Shown: positions 1 to 7,444, counted from the stretch's first letter. The stretch is 15,566 nt of DNA from CAZLLV01 sp964560325 (GCA_964560325.1 CAZLLV010000422.1:1-15566); one strand, 5' to 3'. Notes: generated by a model from the sequence alone, not told the origin. Program-made: numbers and translations.

Positions 1-13
1 AGTACAGTGACAT
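1..13 (-). CDS. Possible 5' end of a gene leaving the window on the left
   Basis: On the minus strand an ATG at 13-11 is followed by TCA CTG TAC (Met-Ser-Leu-Tyr) and then the window ends. A strong Shine-Dalgarno, AAGGAG at 25-20, sits six bases upstream. Only four codons are visible, so no product can be named. The support is the SD-ATG pair and its position at the end of a folded leader. The ATG could also be a chance match. Confidence 0.35.
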
Positions 14-14
14 C

Positions 15-80
15 GGCTTCTCCTTTCGCAAATTGACCGTTTGCCCCGAACGAGCGTATCGCTCGCTCGAAGGAGAAGCC
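15..80 (-). promoter_or_regulatory. Folded leader that sequesters the SD of the left-edge gene
   Basis: Read on the minus strand, GGCTTCTCCTT (80-70) is the exact complement of AAGGAGAAGCC (25-15), which contains the SD AAGGAG. Between these arms are two further hairpins. One is about 11 bp (70-46) with an ATA loop, built around CGAGCG/CGCTCG. The other is 5 bp (44-28), GCAAA/TTTGC with a 7-nt loop. The whole is a closed three-way junction with the ribosome site inside the closing stem, as in translation-control riboswitches or RNA thermometers. I do not recognise it as a known riboswitch class. A mobile palindromic repeat is the alternative. Confidence 0.45.
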
Positions 81-83
81 TCC

Positions 84-98
84 GGCCGCCCGGCGGCC
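84..98. other. GC-rich perfect palindrome in the leader region
   Basis: GGCCGCC and GGCGGCC are exact inverted arms around a single C. The element lies just upstream (minus-strand sense) of the SD-sequestering leader and could add another stem to the same transcript. No T-run follows on either side, so it does not look like an intrinsic terminator. The rest of 99-193 has no gene that I can support. Confidence 0.4.
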
Positions 99-152
99 GT
101 CAGCCTCTAGAAGAGTCTCAACGATAGACGCCCCGGCCGACACATAGCCGGA

Positions 153-158
153 ATTCTA
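153..158 (-). promoter_or_regulatory. Candidate -10 element for the left-edge leader
   Basis: TAGAAT on the minus strand matches the sigma70 -10 consensus at five of six bases. It lies in an AT-rich patch (151-170) of an otherwise GC-rich region. It would give a leader of about 130 nt ahead of the ATG at 13. No convincing -35 hexamer is present at normal spacing, and read-through from the tRNA gene could serve instead. Confidence 0.25.
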
Positions 159-193
159 TTTCTTCTAACTGTCTGTGGGGAAAGGAGTTGAGG

Positions 194-270
194 TGGCGCG
201 CCCCGGAGGATTTGAACCCCCAACCTTCTGATCCGTAGTCAGATGCTCTATCCAGTTGAGCTAGGGGCGC
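194..270 (-). tRNA. tRNA-Arg, anticodon ACG
   Basis: The minus strand folds as a complete 77-nt cloverleaf with CCA encoded. The acceptor stem is GCGCCCC/GGGGCGC with discriminator G. The D stem is GCTC/GAGC. The anticodon stem is TCTGA/TCAGA around the loop CTACGGA. A five-base variable loop (AGGTT) precedes the T arm, GGGGG/CCTCC around TTCAAAT. The anticodon ACG reads arginine CGN codons after A34 is converted to inosine. The gene lies downstream of the MNT-HepT pair but has its own promoter. Confidence 0.97.
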
Positions 271-298
271 ACGGTGCGCGGTGGCCCGCGCGAGCGCG

Positions 299-328
299 AT
301 GATACCCGATCGCGGCTTGGGTTGACAA
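299..328 (-). promoter_or_regulatory. Sigma70-type promoter of tRNA-Arg
   Basis: On the minus strand TTGTCA (328-323) and TATCAT (304-299) each match the -35 and -10 consensus at five of six bases. They are separated by 18 bp. Transcription would start near 291, about 20 bases before the mature tRNA 5' end at 270, leaving a short leader for RNase P to remove. Confidence 0.7.
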
Positions 329-350
329 CGGGGAGTTGGGGAGGGGAATT

Positions 351-364
351 CCCGGCGGGCCGGG
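351..364. other. Perfect GC inverted repeat between hepT and the tRNA promoter
   Basis: CCCGGC and GCCGGG are exact inverted arms around GG. As RNA this gives a five-pair all-GC stem with a four-base loop, 29 bases after the hepT stop on the minus strand. It lies next to a second palindrome, GGGAATTCCC (344-353). There is no U-tract, so it could stabilise or pause the hepT transcript, but it is not a standard intrinsic terminator. Confidence 0.3.
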
Positions 365-392
365 GTGAAGCGCGCGCGGAAGGGGCGAGCCG

Positions 393-848
393 TCAGTCCT
401 TCCTCACTCGCTCCGGGTGTTTGGCGAGCCAGGCGCTGATGGCCTCGAGGATGCGTTGGAAGTCGCCGAGGTGCTGGGTCACGATGTCGTGTAGCTCCTT
501 GTCGGTGACTTCGTCATAGAAGTGGACCATGCGGTTCCTGTACCGTGCCATCTTGCGTAGCGTCGAGGCGTCTCCCGGCTCGAGGATGCCCTTCTCGTGG
601 AGGTGGTCGGCGATCGCCGAGTACTCGTTGACGGGCGAGCCGAAACCCTTCGCGAGCAGGTGCCGGCCGAGATCCATGAGAGCTTCGAGAGCGCGGCGCA
701 GGTAGGACTCGGCGGCGGCCGGCGCGTGCCGGTCCTGGAGGAACGAATCCAGGTCGGATGCAGGAAGGCTCCGGAGTTGGGCGAGCATCTGCTCGATGAC
801 GGCGATCTTGTCGGTCACCACCCGCTGCTCGACTCGGCTCGGGCTCAT
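393..848 (-). CDS. hepT: HepT-type HEPN ribonuclease toxin (first MNT-HepT pair)
   Basis: This 151-residue all-helical protein carries the HepT signature RX4HXY as R104-N-R-M-V-H109-F-Y111. In the HEPN family the Arg and His form the RNase active site. In the studied Shewanella HepT the motif tyrosine is AMPylated by the partner MntA, which silences the toxin. The start is the ATG at 848-846, which overlaps the upstream stop as ATGA (845-848), a sign of translational coupling. An open frame continues further upstream but only inside the MNT gene. Family assignment is firm; toxicity here is inferred. It resembles the second HepT at 13143-13577 (both have RNR-V-H-YDE), so the two are probably distant paralogues or independent acquisitions. 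Confidence 0.88.
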   Translation of the reverse strand: MSPSRVEQRVVTDKIAVIEQMLAQLRSLPASDLDSFLQDRHAPAAAESYLRRALEALMDLGRHLLAKGFGSPVNEYSAIADHLHEKGILEPGDASTLRKMARYRNRMVHFYDEVTDKELHDIVTQHLGDFQRILEAISAWLAKHPERVRKD

Positions 849-1345
849 CTCGATGTCCTCGCATCCCCGGCTGCGCCGACCCGGTGCCGCTCCGGGTCGA
901 GGAGCATGCGCTGGCGCTCCCTTTCCAGTGGGAGGAGGTCGCCGGCGCGGCGCATGACGTAGAGGTCGAAGTTGTCGCAGCGGTAGGAGTCGGTGCAGTA
1001 GATGCGCTCGCCACGGATGACGTCGAAGGCGAGGAACGGGTTGGCCTTGCGGAGGTCGACCAGGTCGACCGCGTCCCGGCCGCCGAGGGCCGGCGCCAGG
1101 GCACGGGCGAAGCGGTCTTCGAGCTCGACGACGTCCCCGAGCGTCCGGGGTGCGTCGAAGAGGACTGCCAGGTCGATGTCCGAGGTGCGGTGCGCCTCCC
1201 CCTTCGTCCGCGAGCCGAAGAGGTAGACGGCGAGGATCCACGGCTCCTGCTCGGCCACCTCGGACACCCGGCGCGCGATCTCGTGCAGGGAGAGCGCTTC
1301 GGAGCCGGTTCCGGACCGCTCGCTCTGGGGATTCGCTCGGTTCAT
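845..1345 (-). CDS. mntA: MNT-family nucleotidyltransferase antitoxin (MntA-like)
   Basis: The protein has 166 residues from the ATG at 1345. It carries the minimal nucleotidyltransferase motif GSX10DXD: G44-S45, then D56-I-D58 in LFGSRTKGEAHRTSDIDLAV. A third carboxylate, D94, lies in AVDLVDL. In characterised MntA proteins this fold transfers AMP to the tyrosine of HepT, neutralising it. The gene precedes hepT and overlaps it by four bases, so one mRNA makes both. An in-frame GTG at 1366 would add seven residues, and neither start has a good SD. A -10-like GATAAT lies at 1360-1355, only ten bases before the ATG, so a nearly leaderless transcript is possible. All three metal-binding acids are present, unlike the second MNT at 12698-13156. 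Confidence 0.87.
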   Translation of the reverse strand: MNRANPQSERSGTGSEALSLHEIARRVSEVAEQEPWILAVYLFGSRTKGEAHRTSDIDLAVLFDAPRTLGDVVELEDRFARALAPALGGRDAVDLVDLRKANPFLAFDVIRGERIYCTDSYRCDNFDLYVMRRAGDLLPLERERQRMLLDPERHRVGAAGDARTSR

Positions 1346-1406
1346 GGGGTGCCCATTATCCGTCACCGGCCGCGATCGCCTCGCTGACAGTGTCCGTCCA
1401 CCGTCC

Positions 1407-2204
1407 CTACCCGATCAGCCCCTCGATCGGGCTGGAGGCGGTGGCGTAGAGCTTCTTGGGGATCCTGCCGGCGTGAGCCGCGAGCCAGCCGGCTTCTACG
1501 GCCAGCTTCATCGCCCGGGCCATGCGGACGGGGTCTTGGGCGCCGGCGATGCCGGTGTTCATGAGCACGCCGTCGGCGCCGAGCTCCATGGCGATGGCGG
1601 CGTCGGAGGCGGTGCCGACGCCGGCGTCCACGATCACCGGCACGTTCGCCTGTTCGATGATGATCCGCAGGTTGGCCGGGTTGCGGATGCCCATGCCGGA
1701 ACCGATGGGGGCGCCGAGGGGCATGACGACGGGGCAGCCGAGGTCTTCGAGCCGCTTGCAGACGACCGGGTCGTCGTTGGTGTAGGGGAGGACGGTGAAG
1801 CCTTCGTCGACCAGGGTCTTCGTGGCCTTCAGCAGCTCGACATTGTCCGGGAAGAGGGTCTTCTCGTCGCCCAGCACCTCGAGCTTGATCCAGCTCCAGC
1901 CGCCGAGCTCGCGGGCGAGGCGCGCGGTGCGCACGGCGTCGTCGGCGGTGTAGCAGCCGGCGGTGTTGGGCAGCAGCAGGACGCGGTCGGTGTCGATGTG
2001 GGCCATCATCGAGTCGGCCGAGCGGTCGGCGAGGTCGACGCGCCGGACGGCGACGGTGACCATCTCGGTCCCGCCGGCTTCGTGGGCGGCCTGCATGGTG
2101 GCGTAGTCGGGGTATTTGCCGGTCCCGAGGATGAGGCGGGAGCGGAAGGTGCGGTCGGCGATCGTGAGCGGTTCGACCGTGGTGTGTTCCATCGTCGCGG
2201 GCAT
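1407..2204 (-). CDS. thiG: Thiazole synthase ThiG
   Basis: At 265 residues this is the usual length for ThiG, the cytosolic TIM-barrel enzyme that builds the thiazole phosphate of thiamine. Its substrates are 1-deoxy-D-xylulose 5-phosphate, dehydroglycine and the ThiS thiocarboxylate. The Schiff-base lysine is K107 in SWIKLEVLGD. Other family blocks are LILGTGKY, VLPYTNDDPVVCKRLEDLGC, MPLGAPIGSGMG and VIVDAGVGTASDAAIAMELGADGVLMNT. The ATG start is fixed by AGGAGGT at 2215-2209, four bases upstream. TATGAT at 2228-2223 could be its -10. No thiS, thiH/thiO, thiF or thiC is adjacent, and I find no TPP riboswitch in the short upstream region. The next gene in the same direction is mntA, about 60 bp downstream. 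Confidence 0.96.
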   Translation of the reverse strand: MPATMEHTTVEPLTIADRTFRSRLILGTGKYPDYATMQAAHEAGGTEMVTVAVRRVDLADRSADSMMAHIDTDRVLLLPNTAGCYTADDAVRTARLARELGGWSWIKLEVLGDEKTLFPDNVELLKATKTLVDEGFTVLPYTNDDPVVCKRLEDLGCPVVMPLGAPIGSGMGIRNPANLRIIIEQANVPVIVDAGVGTASDAAIAMELGADGVLMNTGIAGAQDPVRMARAMKLAVEAGWLAAHAGRIPKKLYATASSPIEGLIG

Positions 2205-2314
2205 TCTTACCTCCTGGGACCGATCATACCGGCCGGTTGCGGGGGCGGTGTTCGCCGGTTCGGCTAAGATGCGAACATCCTCTCTGAGCTTTACCGACCT
2301 GGAGGCGAGATCAC

Positions 2315-3814
2315 GTGATCCGTTCCTGCCGCACCGCTTTGTCGTTCTGCATCGCCGCTCTCGCGGTGCCCACCTGCCTTTTCGCCACCAGCTACGTAAT
2401 GGTCGACGACGCCGATCTGTTGCGGCAGGCCGAGGCCGTGGTCGACGCGGAGATCGTCTCGGCCGCCCCGTCGTCGGCCTCCGGGCGTCCGATCACCGAG
2501 TACACCGTTCGGGTGGAGCGGCTGCTCGCCGGCTCGGTGGCCGGCACCACCCTGGTGGTCCGGGTGCCGGGCGGCTTCGGGGCCGACGGGATCGGCTTCC
2601 GCGCCTACGGCGCGCCCCGGTTCGTTCCCGGCGAGCGCGCGATCCTCTTCCTCGTGCCGCGGGACGATGCGTTCGGCGTGCTCCATCTCGCCATGGGAGC
2701 CTTCCACCGGGTCGAATCGACGAGCGGCCCGGCGGTCGCGGTGCGGGAGCTCTCGCCGGCGGACGAGGTCGTGTTGCCGGGGGTGAAGGCCCATCCGCGC
2801 CGCCACCACGCGCGCGACTTCGAGGCCTTCGCCGCCTGGCTCTCCGACCGGTCGCGCGGCGAGGTCGGGCCGGCCGACTACTTCGTGGCCGAGCCTCCCG
2901 GCCTGCGGGTGCCTCCCGCTCCGCGCGACCTGCCCGGCCTCGGCGAGAAGTTCACCCTCTTCCAGGTGTCCGGTTTCAACCTCCGCTGGTTCGTCTTCGA
3001 CAGCGGCGGCAGCGTCTCGTGGCACGTTCACGAGGACGGGCAGCCGTCGGTGCCGGGAGGCGGGTTCGGCGAGCTCCAGGCTGCGCTCGACGCCTGGAAC
3101 GACGACGAGCTCTCCTGGGTGGACTACGCCTACTCCGGGACCACTCCTCTCGCGCACGGGCTGGACTATTACGACGGGCTGAACGTCGTCCTGCCGGACG
3201 ATCCGAACGATGAGATCGCCGGCACCTTCCAGTGCGGCACAGGAGGTGTGCTCGCGATCGGCGGTCCGTGGTTCGACTCCACCGCCCGCGACACGTTCGA
3301 CGGTGTCGAGTACATCGAAATCCTCTCGGCCGACGTGGTGATGAACGACGGCATCGAGTGTCTGGCGGCGGGCCCCTGCTTCGCCACCTACGTCGAGGGA
3401 ATCTACGGGCACGAGCTGGGGCACACGCTCGGCATCGGCCACGCTTGCGGGGACGCCTCCTCGCCCTCGTGCGCCAGCGATCCGCTCCTCGCCGACGCCC
3501 TGATGCGCGCGACCGCGCACGGCGACTGCCGCGGAGCCGTCCTGAACGGCGACGACCGGGCGGCGGTGCGCCACCTGTACGACACCGGTGCCGATTGCAC
3601 GGGAGACGCGACGCTGGAGCTTGCGGCGGAGACGGTCCTCGGTGAGGAGGTCTTCGAGATCTGCCGCACCCTGACGGCGGGCGCCGGCTTCGCGGTGGCG
3701 GCCGGCGGCGACGTGACCTTCCGGGCCGGATCCCTCATCGTCCTCGCCGACGGCTTCTCGGTCGCCTCGGGCGGCAGCTTCGCGGCGGAGATCGATCCGG
3801 CCCTGAGGTTCTGA
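2315..3814 (+). CDS. Secreted matrixin-like zinc metalloprotease with C-terminal stack domain
   Basis: The protein has 499 residues. Residues 1-24 look like a signal peptide (basic RSCR, hydrophobic core, cut near CLFA). Residues 26-115 resemble the beta domain often seen ahead of bacterial matrixins (VVDAEIVSA, TEYTVRVERLLAG, GERAILFLVPRD). The catalytic domain (about 212-425) has the metzincin zinc site HELGHTLGIGH, with H366, E367, H370 and H376. A likely Met-turn is at M397 (DALMRA). Residues 436-497 form a glycine-rich tail (ICRTLTAGAGFAVAAGGDV, then LADGFSVASGG) of the three-coathanger stack type found at the end of exported proteins. Several cysteines suggest disulfides. The GTG start has GGAGG at 2301-2305. 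The substrate is unknown. The gene converges on the M1 peptidase with only 13 bp between stops. Confidence 0.88.
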   Translation: MIRSCRTALSFCIAALAVPTCLFATSYVMVDDADLLRQAEAVVDAEIVSAAPSSASGRPITEYTVRVERLLAGSVAGTTLVVRVPGGFGADGIGFRAYGAPRFVPGERAILFLVPRDDAFGVLHLAMGAFHRVESTSGPAVAVRELSPADEVVLPGVKAHPRRHHARDFEAFAAWLSDRSRGEVGPADYFVAEPPGLRVPPAPRDLPGLGEKFTLFQVSGFNLRWFVFDSGGSVSWHVHEDGQPSVPGGGFGELQAALDAWNDDELSWVDYAYSGTTPLAHGLDYYDGLNVVLPDDPNDEIAGTFQCGTGGVLAIGGPWFDSTARDTFDGVEYIEILSADVVMNDGIECLAAGPCFATYVEGIYGHELGHTLGIGHACGDASSPSCASDPLLADALMRATAHGDCRGAVLNGDDRAAVRHLYDTGADCTGDATLELAAETVLGEEVFEICRTLTAGAGFAVAAGGDVTFRAGSLIVLADGFSVASGGSFAAEIDPALRF

Positions 3815-3827
3815 CCGGGGGCGGCGT

Positions 3828-6212
3828 CTACAACCCCTTGACGTTGGCGAGCACCGCCCGCTCGGGGTTGAGCTCGACCTTGCGGGGCTTGGCCGGCAGG
3901 GGGATGCGGAAGGTCTCTTCCCGCTCGTCGATCAGCACCACCGCCTGGCCCTCCTCGCCGCCGCCGAAGTCGATCTTCACCGGCACCGGCATGCGGAAGC
4001 CGTCGGGCACGTTCGCCTGGCGCACGGTGATCGCCAGCACGTCCCGGCCGTCGTCGGCTTTCTCCGCCTTCCAGTCCCAGGCGTAGGTGGGGATGGCGGT
4101 GCCGTAGACCCACTGGTCGAAGAACCACTGCCACTCGCCGGGCGCGGTGCGTGTGAGGCTGGCGATGAAGTCCTCGGTGGTGGCGGCCTTGCCGTCGTAC
4201 TGTTGCGCGAAGTCGGAGAGCACCTTCACGAACAGATCGTCGCTCTTCGTCAGGTTGCGCAGCATCACCCGCAGCATGTGGAGCACCCACGGCCCGCGCA
4301 GGTACGCCTGGGCGGCGTAGGCGCCCGGCGCGTCCGCCGTGTTCGCCCGGTAGCCGACGGCGATCGGGCCGATCTCTTCGCGCAGCTTCGGGTTGAGCGG
4401 CACGATCCCGACGCGCTGGAACTTGCTGAACCCGGCCTTGATCGAGCCCTGGAGCGCCTCCTGATAGGCGAAGAGGATCTCGTCGAACCACTTCTCGCCG
4501 TTCTCGGCCGCGGCCTCCACGTACATCATCGCGGAGTACTCGGCGAACGCCTCCGACAGCCACTGGTCGCGGTAGGTGGCCCAGGAGATCCGGTGCCCCC
4601 ACCACTCGTGCGCCGTCTCGTGCGCCCGGAACAGCTCCGAGGCGCCCGGCCGCTCGAGGTAGAAGCTCCCCTCGGCCATGTGGAGGAAGCCGTCGAACGC
4701 CTGGCCGTGGCCGGCGACGATGCTGGAGACCCGCAGCCGGTCGATGCCGAGCGGCAGGTCGAAGAGCTGTTCGAAGAAGGCGGTGGCGTTCGACACGTCG
4801 GCCGCCACGTTGTGGAACTTCGCCTCCACGCCCATGCTCGGCCCGAACACCTCGACCGTCGGGTGCCCCTCGCGCTCGATCTGGTACTCGAACGCCCGCT
4901 CGGCGAAGGTGAACGACAGCATGAAGGTCGGCTGCTCGACCACCCAGCGCTCGGTGCGGGTGCGCCCGTCGATCTTCGGCTCGCCGTCGGGCCGGCCCAT
5001 GGCGCGCAGCTCGATCCGGTCGGGCAGGGTGATCTCGAAGGTGCCGGTGTGCCGGTCCTCGAGGTAGCTGTTCGCTTCGTCCGGGTACCAGGACCGGCCG
5101 GAGAGGTAGTTGTAGACCTCCAGCTCGTAGTCGACCGTGACCGTGTGCTCGGCGCCGGCGGCGAGCGGCTCGGGCAGCATCACGAGCAGGTCGTCGTCGT
5201 GGAGGTCGCTGTCGATCCCGAAGCCGCGGCCACCGATGTGGTGGCGGATGTAGGGCGCCTCGCGCCCGTCGACCCAGACCTGCTTGACCTCGGCGTACGG
5301 CGTGAACTGGAAGCGGATCGCCCGCGGGCCGGAGACGGCGGCCTCGACGGTCAGCTCGACCGAGAGCGCGCCGTTTCGCGGGTGGGTCTCGGTGATGCCG
5401 GCGCGCGCGCCCTTGCCGGGCGCGGTGAAGTCGCCGCGCACGTCGGCGTGGCGGATGCGCACCGCGTCGCGCCGCGCGAGGCTCGGCCGGCCGTCGGGCC
5501 TGCGGTCCTCGGCGCGGTCGAGCGACACCCAGCTCTCGGAGAAGCCGCGCTCCAGGTGCCGCAGCTCGATCTCCTCGCGGCGCCACGGCTCGTACTCGTA
5601 GGTCAGCCAGCCGTGCTCGCCGGTCTCCATCTCGGCGAGGAAGTAGTCGTCGTCCGGCGTCAGCAGCCCGGCGATCACTCGCGCGTCGGCGTCCAGGAAG
5701 GAGTGCTCGAGCCAGAAGGCGTGCCGGTCGGCGGCGAGGCCGGAGCGATCGTAGGAGCCGGCGGCGCCGGTCAGGGAGGCGGTGATCTCCCCGACCGCCC
5801 GCGGCGCGCGCACCACGAGCTTCGAGAACGTCACCTCGAGCGTATCGTCCGCCGCGCCCCGGGTGAAGCGGCGGAGCTGGCCGCGCTCGACCGGGTCGGG
5901 CACGGTCATCCGGAAGCGACCCTCGCCTTCGAAGACGAGGCCGGTGACCGCGCCGGCGGAGGTCGGCTCGGCGAGGCGTAGTGTGCCGGAGGCGAGGGTC
6001 CAGGCGGCGCTGTCGCGCTCGAAGCTCAGGCCGCGGGCCGGCAGCGGCACCGGCGCGGCCGAGTAGCGCCACTCGAGCAGGCGCTCGTACTCGGCCGGCC
6101 AGTCGGCGGCCGGCGCGGCGGCGGTGTCGGTTTCCTGAGCGGTGAGAGCGCCGCCCGCGAGGAGGGCGGCCAGGAGGAAGAGCAGGGTGGGTCGAGCGGT
6201 ACGGCGTGCCAT
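3828..6212 (-). CDS. Secreted M1-family zinc metallopeptidase
   Basis: The protein has 794 residues. Residues 1-25 form a signal peptide (ARRTARP, then a Leu/Ala core ending GALTA), so it should act in the periplasm or outside the cell. The M1 gluzincin site is complete: H531-E-T-A-H535, 18 residues, then E554 in QWLSEAFAEYS, matching HEXXHX18E. The stretch AYLRGPWVLHMLR is also typical of M1. The exopeptidase motif GXMEN is not canonical; the matching place reads HMAEGSFYLE (about 511-520). The long N-terminal half (30-430) is beta-rich and only partly recognisable. It follows the lipoprotein-like gene by 30 bp on the same strand, so the two probably share a transcript. The SD is weak (CGGGGG). 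It is likely to be an aminopeptidase, but substrate preference cannot be read from sequence. Confidence 0.9.
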   Translation of the reverse strand: MARRTARPTLLFLLAALLAGGALTAQETDTAAAPAADWPAEYERLLEWRYSAAPVPLPARGLSFERDSAAWTLASGTLRLAEPTSAGAVTGLVFEGEGRFRMTVPDPVERGQLRRFTRGAADDTLEVTFSKLVVRAPRAVGEITASLTGAAGSYDRSGLAADRHAFWLEHSFLDADARVIAGLLTPDDDYFLAEMETGEHGWLTYEYEPWRREEIELRHLERGFSESWVSLDRAEDRRPDGRPSLARRDAVRIRHADVRGDFTAPGKGARAGITETHPRNGALSVELTVEAAVSGPRAIRFQFTPYAEVKQVWVDGREAPYIRHHIGGRGFGIDSDLHDDDLLVMLPEPLAAGAEHTVTVDYELEVYNYLSGRSWYPDEANSYLEDRHTGTFEITLPDRIELRAMGRPDGEPKIDGRTRTERWVVEQPTFMLSFTFAERAFEYQIEREGHPTVEVFGPSMGVEAKFHNVAADVSNATAFFEQLFDLPLGIDRLRVSSIVAGHGQAFDGFLHMAEGSFYLERPGASELFRAHETAHEWWGHRISWATYRDQWLSEAFAEYSAMMYVEAAAENGEKWFDEILFAYQEALQGSIKAGFSKFQRVGIVPLNPKLREEIGPIAVGYRANTADAPGAYAAQAYLRGPWVLHMLRVMLRNLTKSDDLFVKVLSDFAQQYDGKAATTEDFIASLTRTAPGEWQWFFDQWVYGTAIPTYAWDWKAEKADDGRDVLAITVRQANVPDGFRMPVPVKIDFGGGEEGQAVVLIDEREETFRIPLPAKPRKVELNPERAVLANVKGL

Positions 6213-6242
6213 GCCCCCGAGTGTATCGAGGGCGGCGGAGTG

Positions 6243-6830
6243 TTACCCCTCCTTCGGGACCTCGACGGTCGTGGAGCTGTCGAGGGCGACCTCGACCACG
6301 GTGCCGGAGGAGAGCACGCTCTCCCCTTCGCCCACGTGGACGTGCCGGGCGTCGAGGGGGGCGGCGCCGCCGGAGGGAAGCTCCACGGCGTCGAACGAGA
6401 TCGCGAGGCGGACCGGGGCGCCCTCGCGCTCCGGATCGTCGATCTCCCGAACCGTGCCGGTCACCCGGGCGCCGGTCGGGATGGCCACGTCACCGCCGAT
6501 CATCACGTCTTCGGCGATCTCGGCCTGGAAGCCCTGGCCGCGCTGGGTGGCGCGGTTGGAGATCGGCTGCAGCAGGCGGAGCGAGAGCGCCGTGCCGGCG
6601 GGCAGCTCGATGTCGATCGGCGCGCGCTCGAAGAGGAGCGTGCCGAGGAAGCTCTGGTCCTGGGGCTCACCGCCCTCGGCCACGTTCTGCGGCGCCTGGA
6701 GGCTGGCCTCGGGGCCCGTGGCCGGGCTCTCGACGGAGGCTTCCGTCTCCTGGCAGGCGATCCAGCCGAGCATGGCGCCGGCGAGGGTCAGGGACAGGGC
6801 GATCTTCTTGGTGTCGTGTCGAGAAATCAT
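6243..6830 (-). CDS. Exported lipoprotein-like protein of unknown function
   Basis: The protein has 195 residues and no function I can name. The N-terminus (ISRHDTKK, then hydrophobic 10-25, then C26) looks like a lipoprotein signal, but the residues before the cysteine are W-I-A rather than the usual L-x-x lipobox. Lipidation is therefore uncertain and a plain signal peptide is possible. Residues 27-60 are Glu/Pro/Ala-rich, like a flexible tether. Residues 70-195 form a beta-rich domain with the pattern LPAGTALSLRLLQPISN, then GGDVAIPTGARVTGTVREI, seen in many uncharacterised acidobacterial-type envelope proteins. The start has AAGGGT six bases upstream (6842-6837). It is the first gene before the M1 peptidase, with a 30-bp gap. 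Confidence 0.75.
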   Translation of the reverse strand: MISRHDTKKIALSLTLAGAMLGWIACQETEASVESPATGPEASLQAPQNVAEGGEPQDQSFLGTLLFERAPIDIELPAGTALSLRLLQPISNRATQRGQGFQAEIAEDVMIGGDVAIPTGARVTGTVREIDDPEREGAPVRLAISFDAVELPSGGAAPLDARHVHVGEGESVLSSGTVVEVALDSSTTVEVPKEG

Positions 6831-6986
6831 CGTTCTACCCTTCGGTACGATCGGTCTCCGGTAAGCCGGACGAGAAGGGTATTGAGCAAGATGCTTGCCA
6901 GCCCCTCCAGGGGGGCCGGAAGCTCGGAGGTGAGAGCCGCCCGTAGGCCCCGGCGGCAGGGACTTCTCGGGGTCGAGCGGGTCGGC
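6831..6986. other. Intergenic region between panD and the lipoprotein-like gene
   Basis: No gene is seen in these 156 bases. They must hold the end of the panD transcript and the promoter of the lipoprotein-like gene. GCCGCC (6935-6940) and GGCGGC (6951-6956) form a 6-bp stem with a ten-base loop about 30 bases after the panD stop. CCCCT/AGGGG (6902-6913) form another. Neither has a U-tract. GCAAG-ATG-CTTGC (6886-6898) is a small inverted repeat that overlaps a possible -35 (TTGCTC, minus strand) and could be an operator. Confidence 0.35.
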
Positions 6987-7403
6987 TCAGCCGGAGCTGA
7001 CGAGGGTGTCGAACCGGGTGTTCGCGGGCTCGCGGCCGGCCGATTCTTCCGGCAGTTGCACGATCCGGTTCTTCTCGTCGACGAACACCAGGTGGGGCAC
7101 GTGGTCGGCGAGCTCGTCCGCTTCGTACTCGGCGTAGTTGGCGATGATTACCAGCTCGCCCGGCGAGGCGCGGTGGGCGGCGGCGCCGTTGATCCCGATC
7201 TCGCCGGCGCCCCGGGTGCCGGGGATGGCGTAGGTCGCGAAGCGCTGACCCGTGGTGATGTTGTAGATCTCGACGCGCTCGTTCTCCACGATGTCGGCCG
7301 CCTCCATCAGGAGAGGGTCGATCGTGATCGAGCCGACGTACTCGAGGTCGGCCTGGGTCACGGTCGCGCGGTGGATCTTGCCCTTGAGCATGGTGCGTCG
7401 CAT
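6987..7403 (-). CDS. panD: Aspartate 1-decarboxylase PanD
   Basis: The protein has 138 residues (the E. coli enzyme has 126). PanD makes beta-alanine from aspartate for pantothenate synthesis, using a pyruvoyl group produced by self-cleavage between Gly24 and Ser25. Both are here, in EYVGSITID, with numbering identical to E. coli when the ATG at 7403 is used (MRRTMLKGK against MIRTMLQGK). A second ATG at 7391 would lose that match. Other family blocks are NVTTGQR-like YNITTGQRFATYAI, INGAAAHRA and GELVIIANYAEY. The C-terminus is slightly extended (ESAGREPANTRFDTLVSSG). It is the last gene of the unit, 41 bp after panC, whose product beta-alanine feeds. The SD is weak. Confidence 0.96.
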   Translation of the reverse strand: MRRTMLKGKIHRATVTQADLEYVGSITIDPLLMEAADIVENERVEIYNITTGQRFATYAIPGTRGAGEIGINGAAAHRASPGELVIIANYAEYEADELADHVPHLVFVDEKNRIVQLPEESAGREPANTRFDTLVSSG

Positions 7404-7444
7404 GTCGGTCTCGTATCTTCCCGTGCGCTCGCGCGGCTCGCGAG

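Noticed and set aside
194..270. tRNA-Arg as an integration site for a mobile element
   Set aside because: No integrase and no repeat of the tRNA 3' end is visible elsewhere in the window.
2281..2320. TPP riboswitch-like bases (CTGAG, ACCTGGAG) near thiG
   Set aside because: They lie on the plus strand, leading to the matrixin rather than thiG. The 5' GGGG and conserved stems are absent and the space is too short.
2309..2320. 12-bp palindrome GATCACGTGATC centred on the matrixin GTG start
   Set aside because: A perfect 12-bp palindrome is expected about four times by chance in 15.5 kb, and there is no second copy nearby.
4203..5981. A 592-codon plus-strand frame opposite the M1 peptidase
   Set aside because: It has antisense composition (Val/Arg/Glu/Gly) and no motif, and the opposite strand codes for a recognised enzyme.
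3403..6072. An 889-codon open frame on the minus strand overlapping the M1 peptidase
   Set aside because: It is a shifted frame of the M1 gene, Arg/Ala/Pro-rich with no domain, and it runs into the matrixin gene. The M1 frame has the zinc motif and signal peptide.
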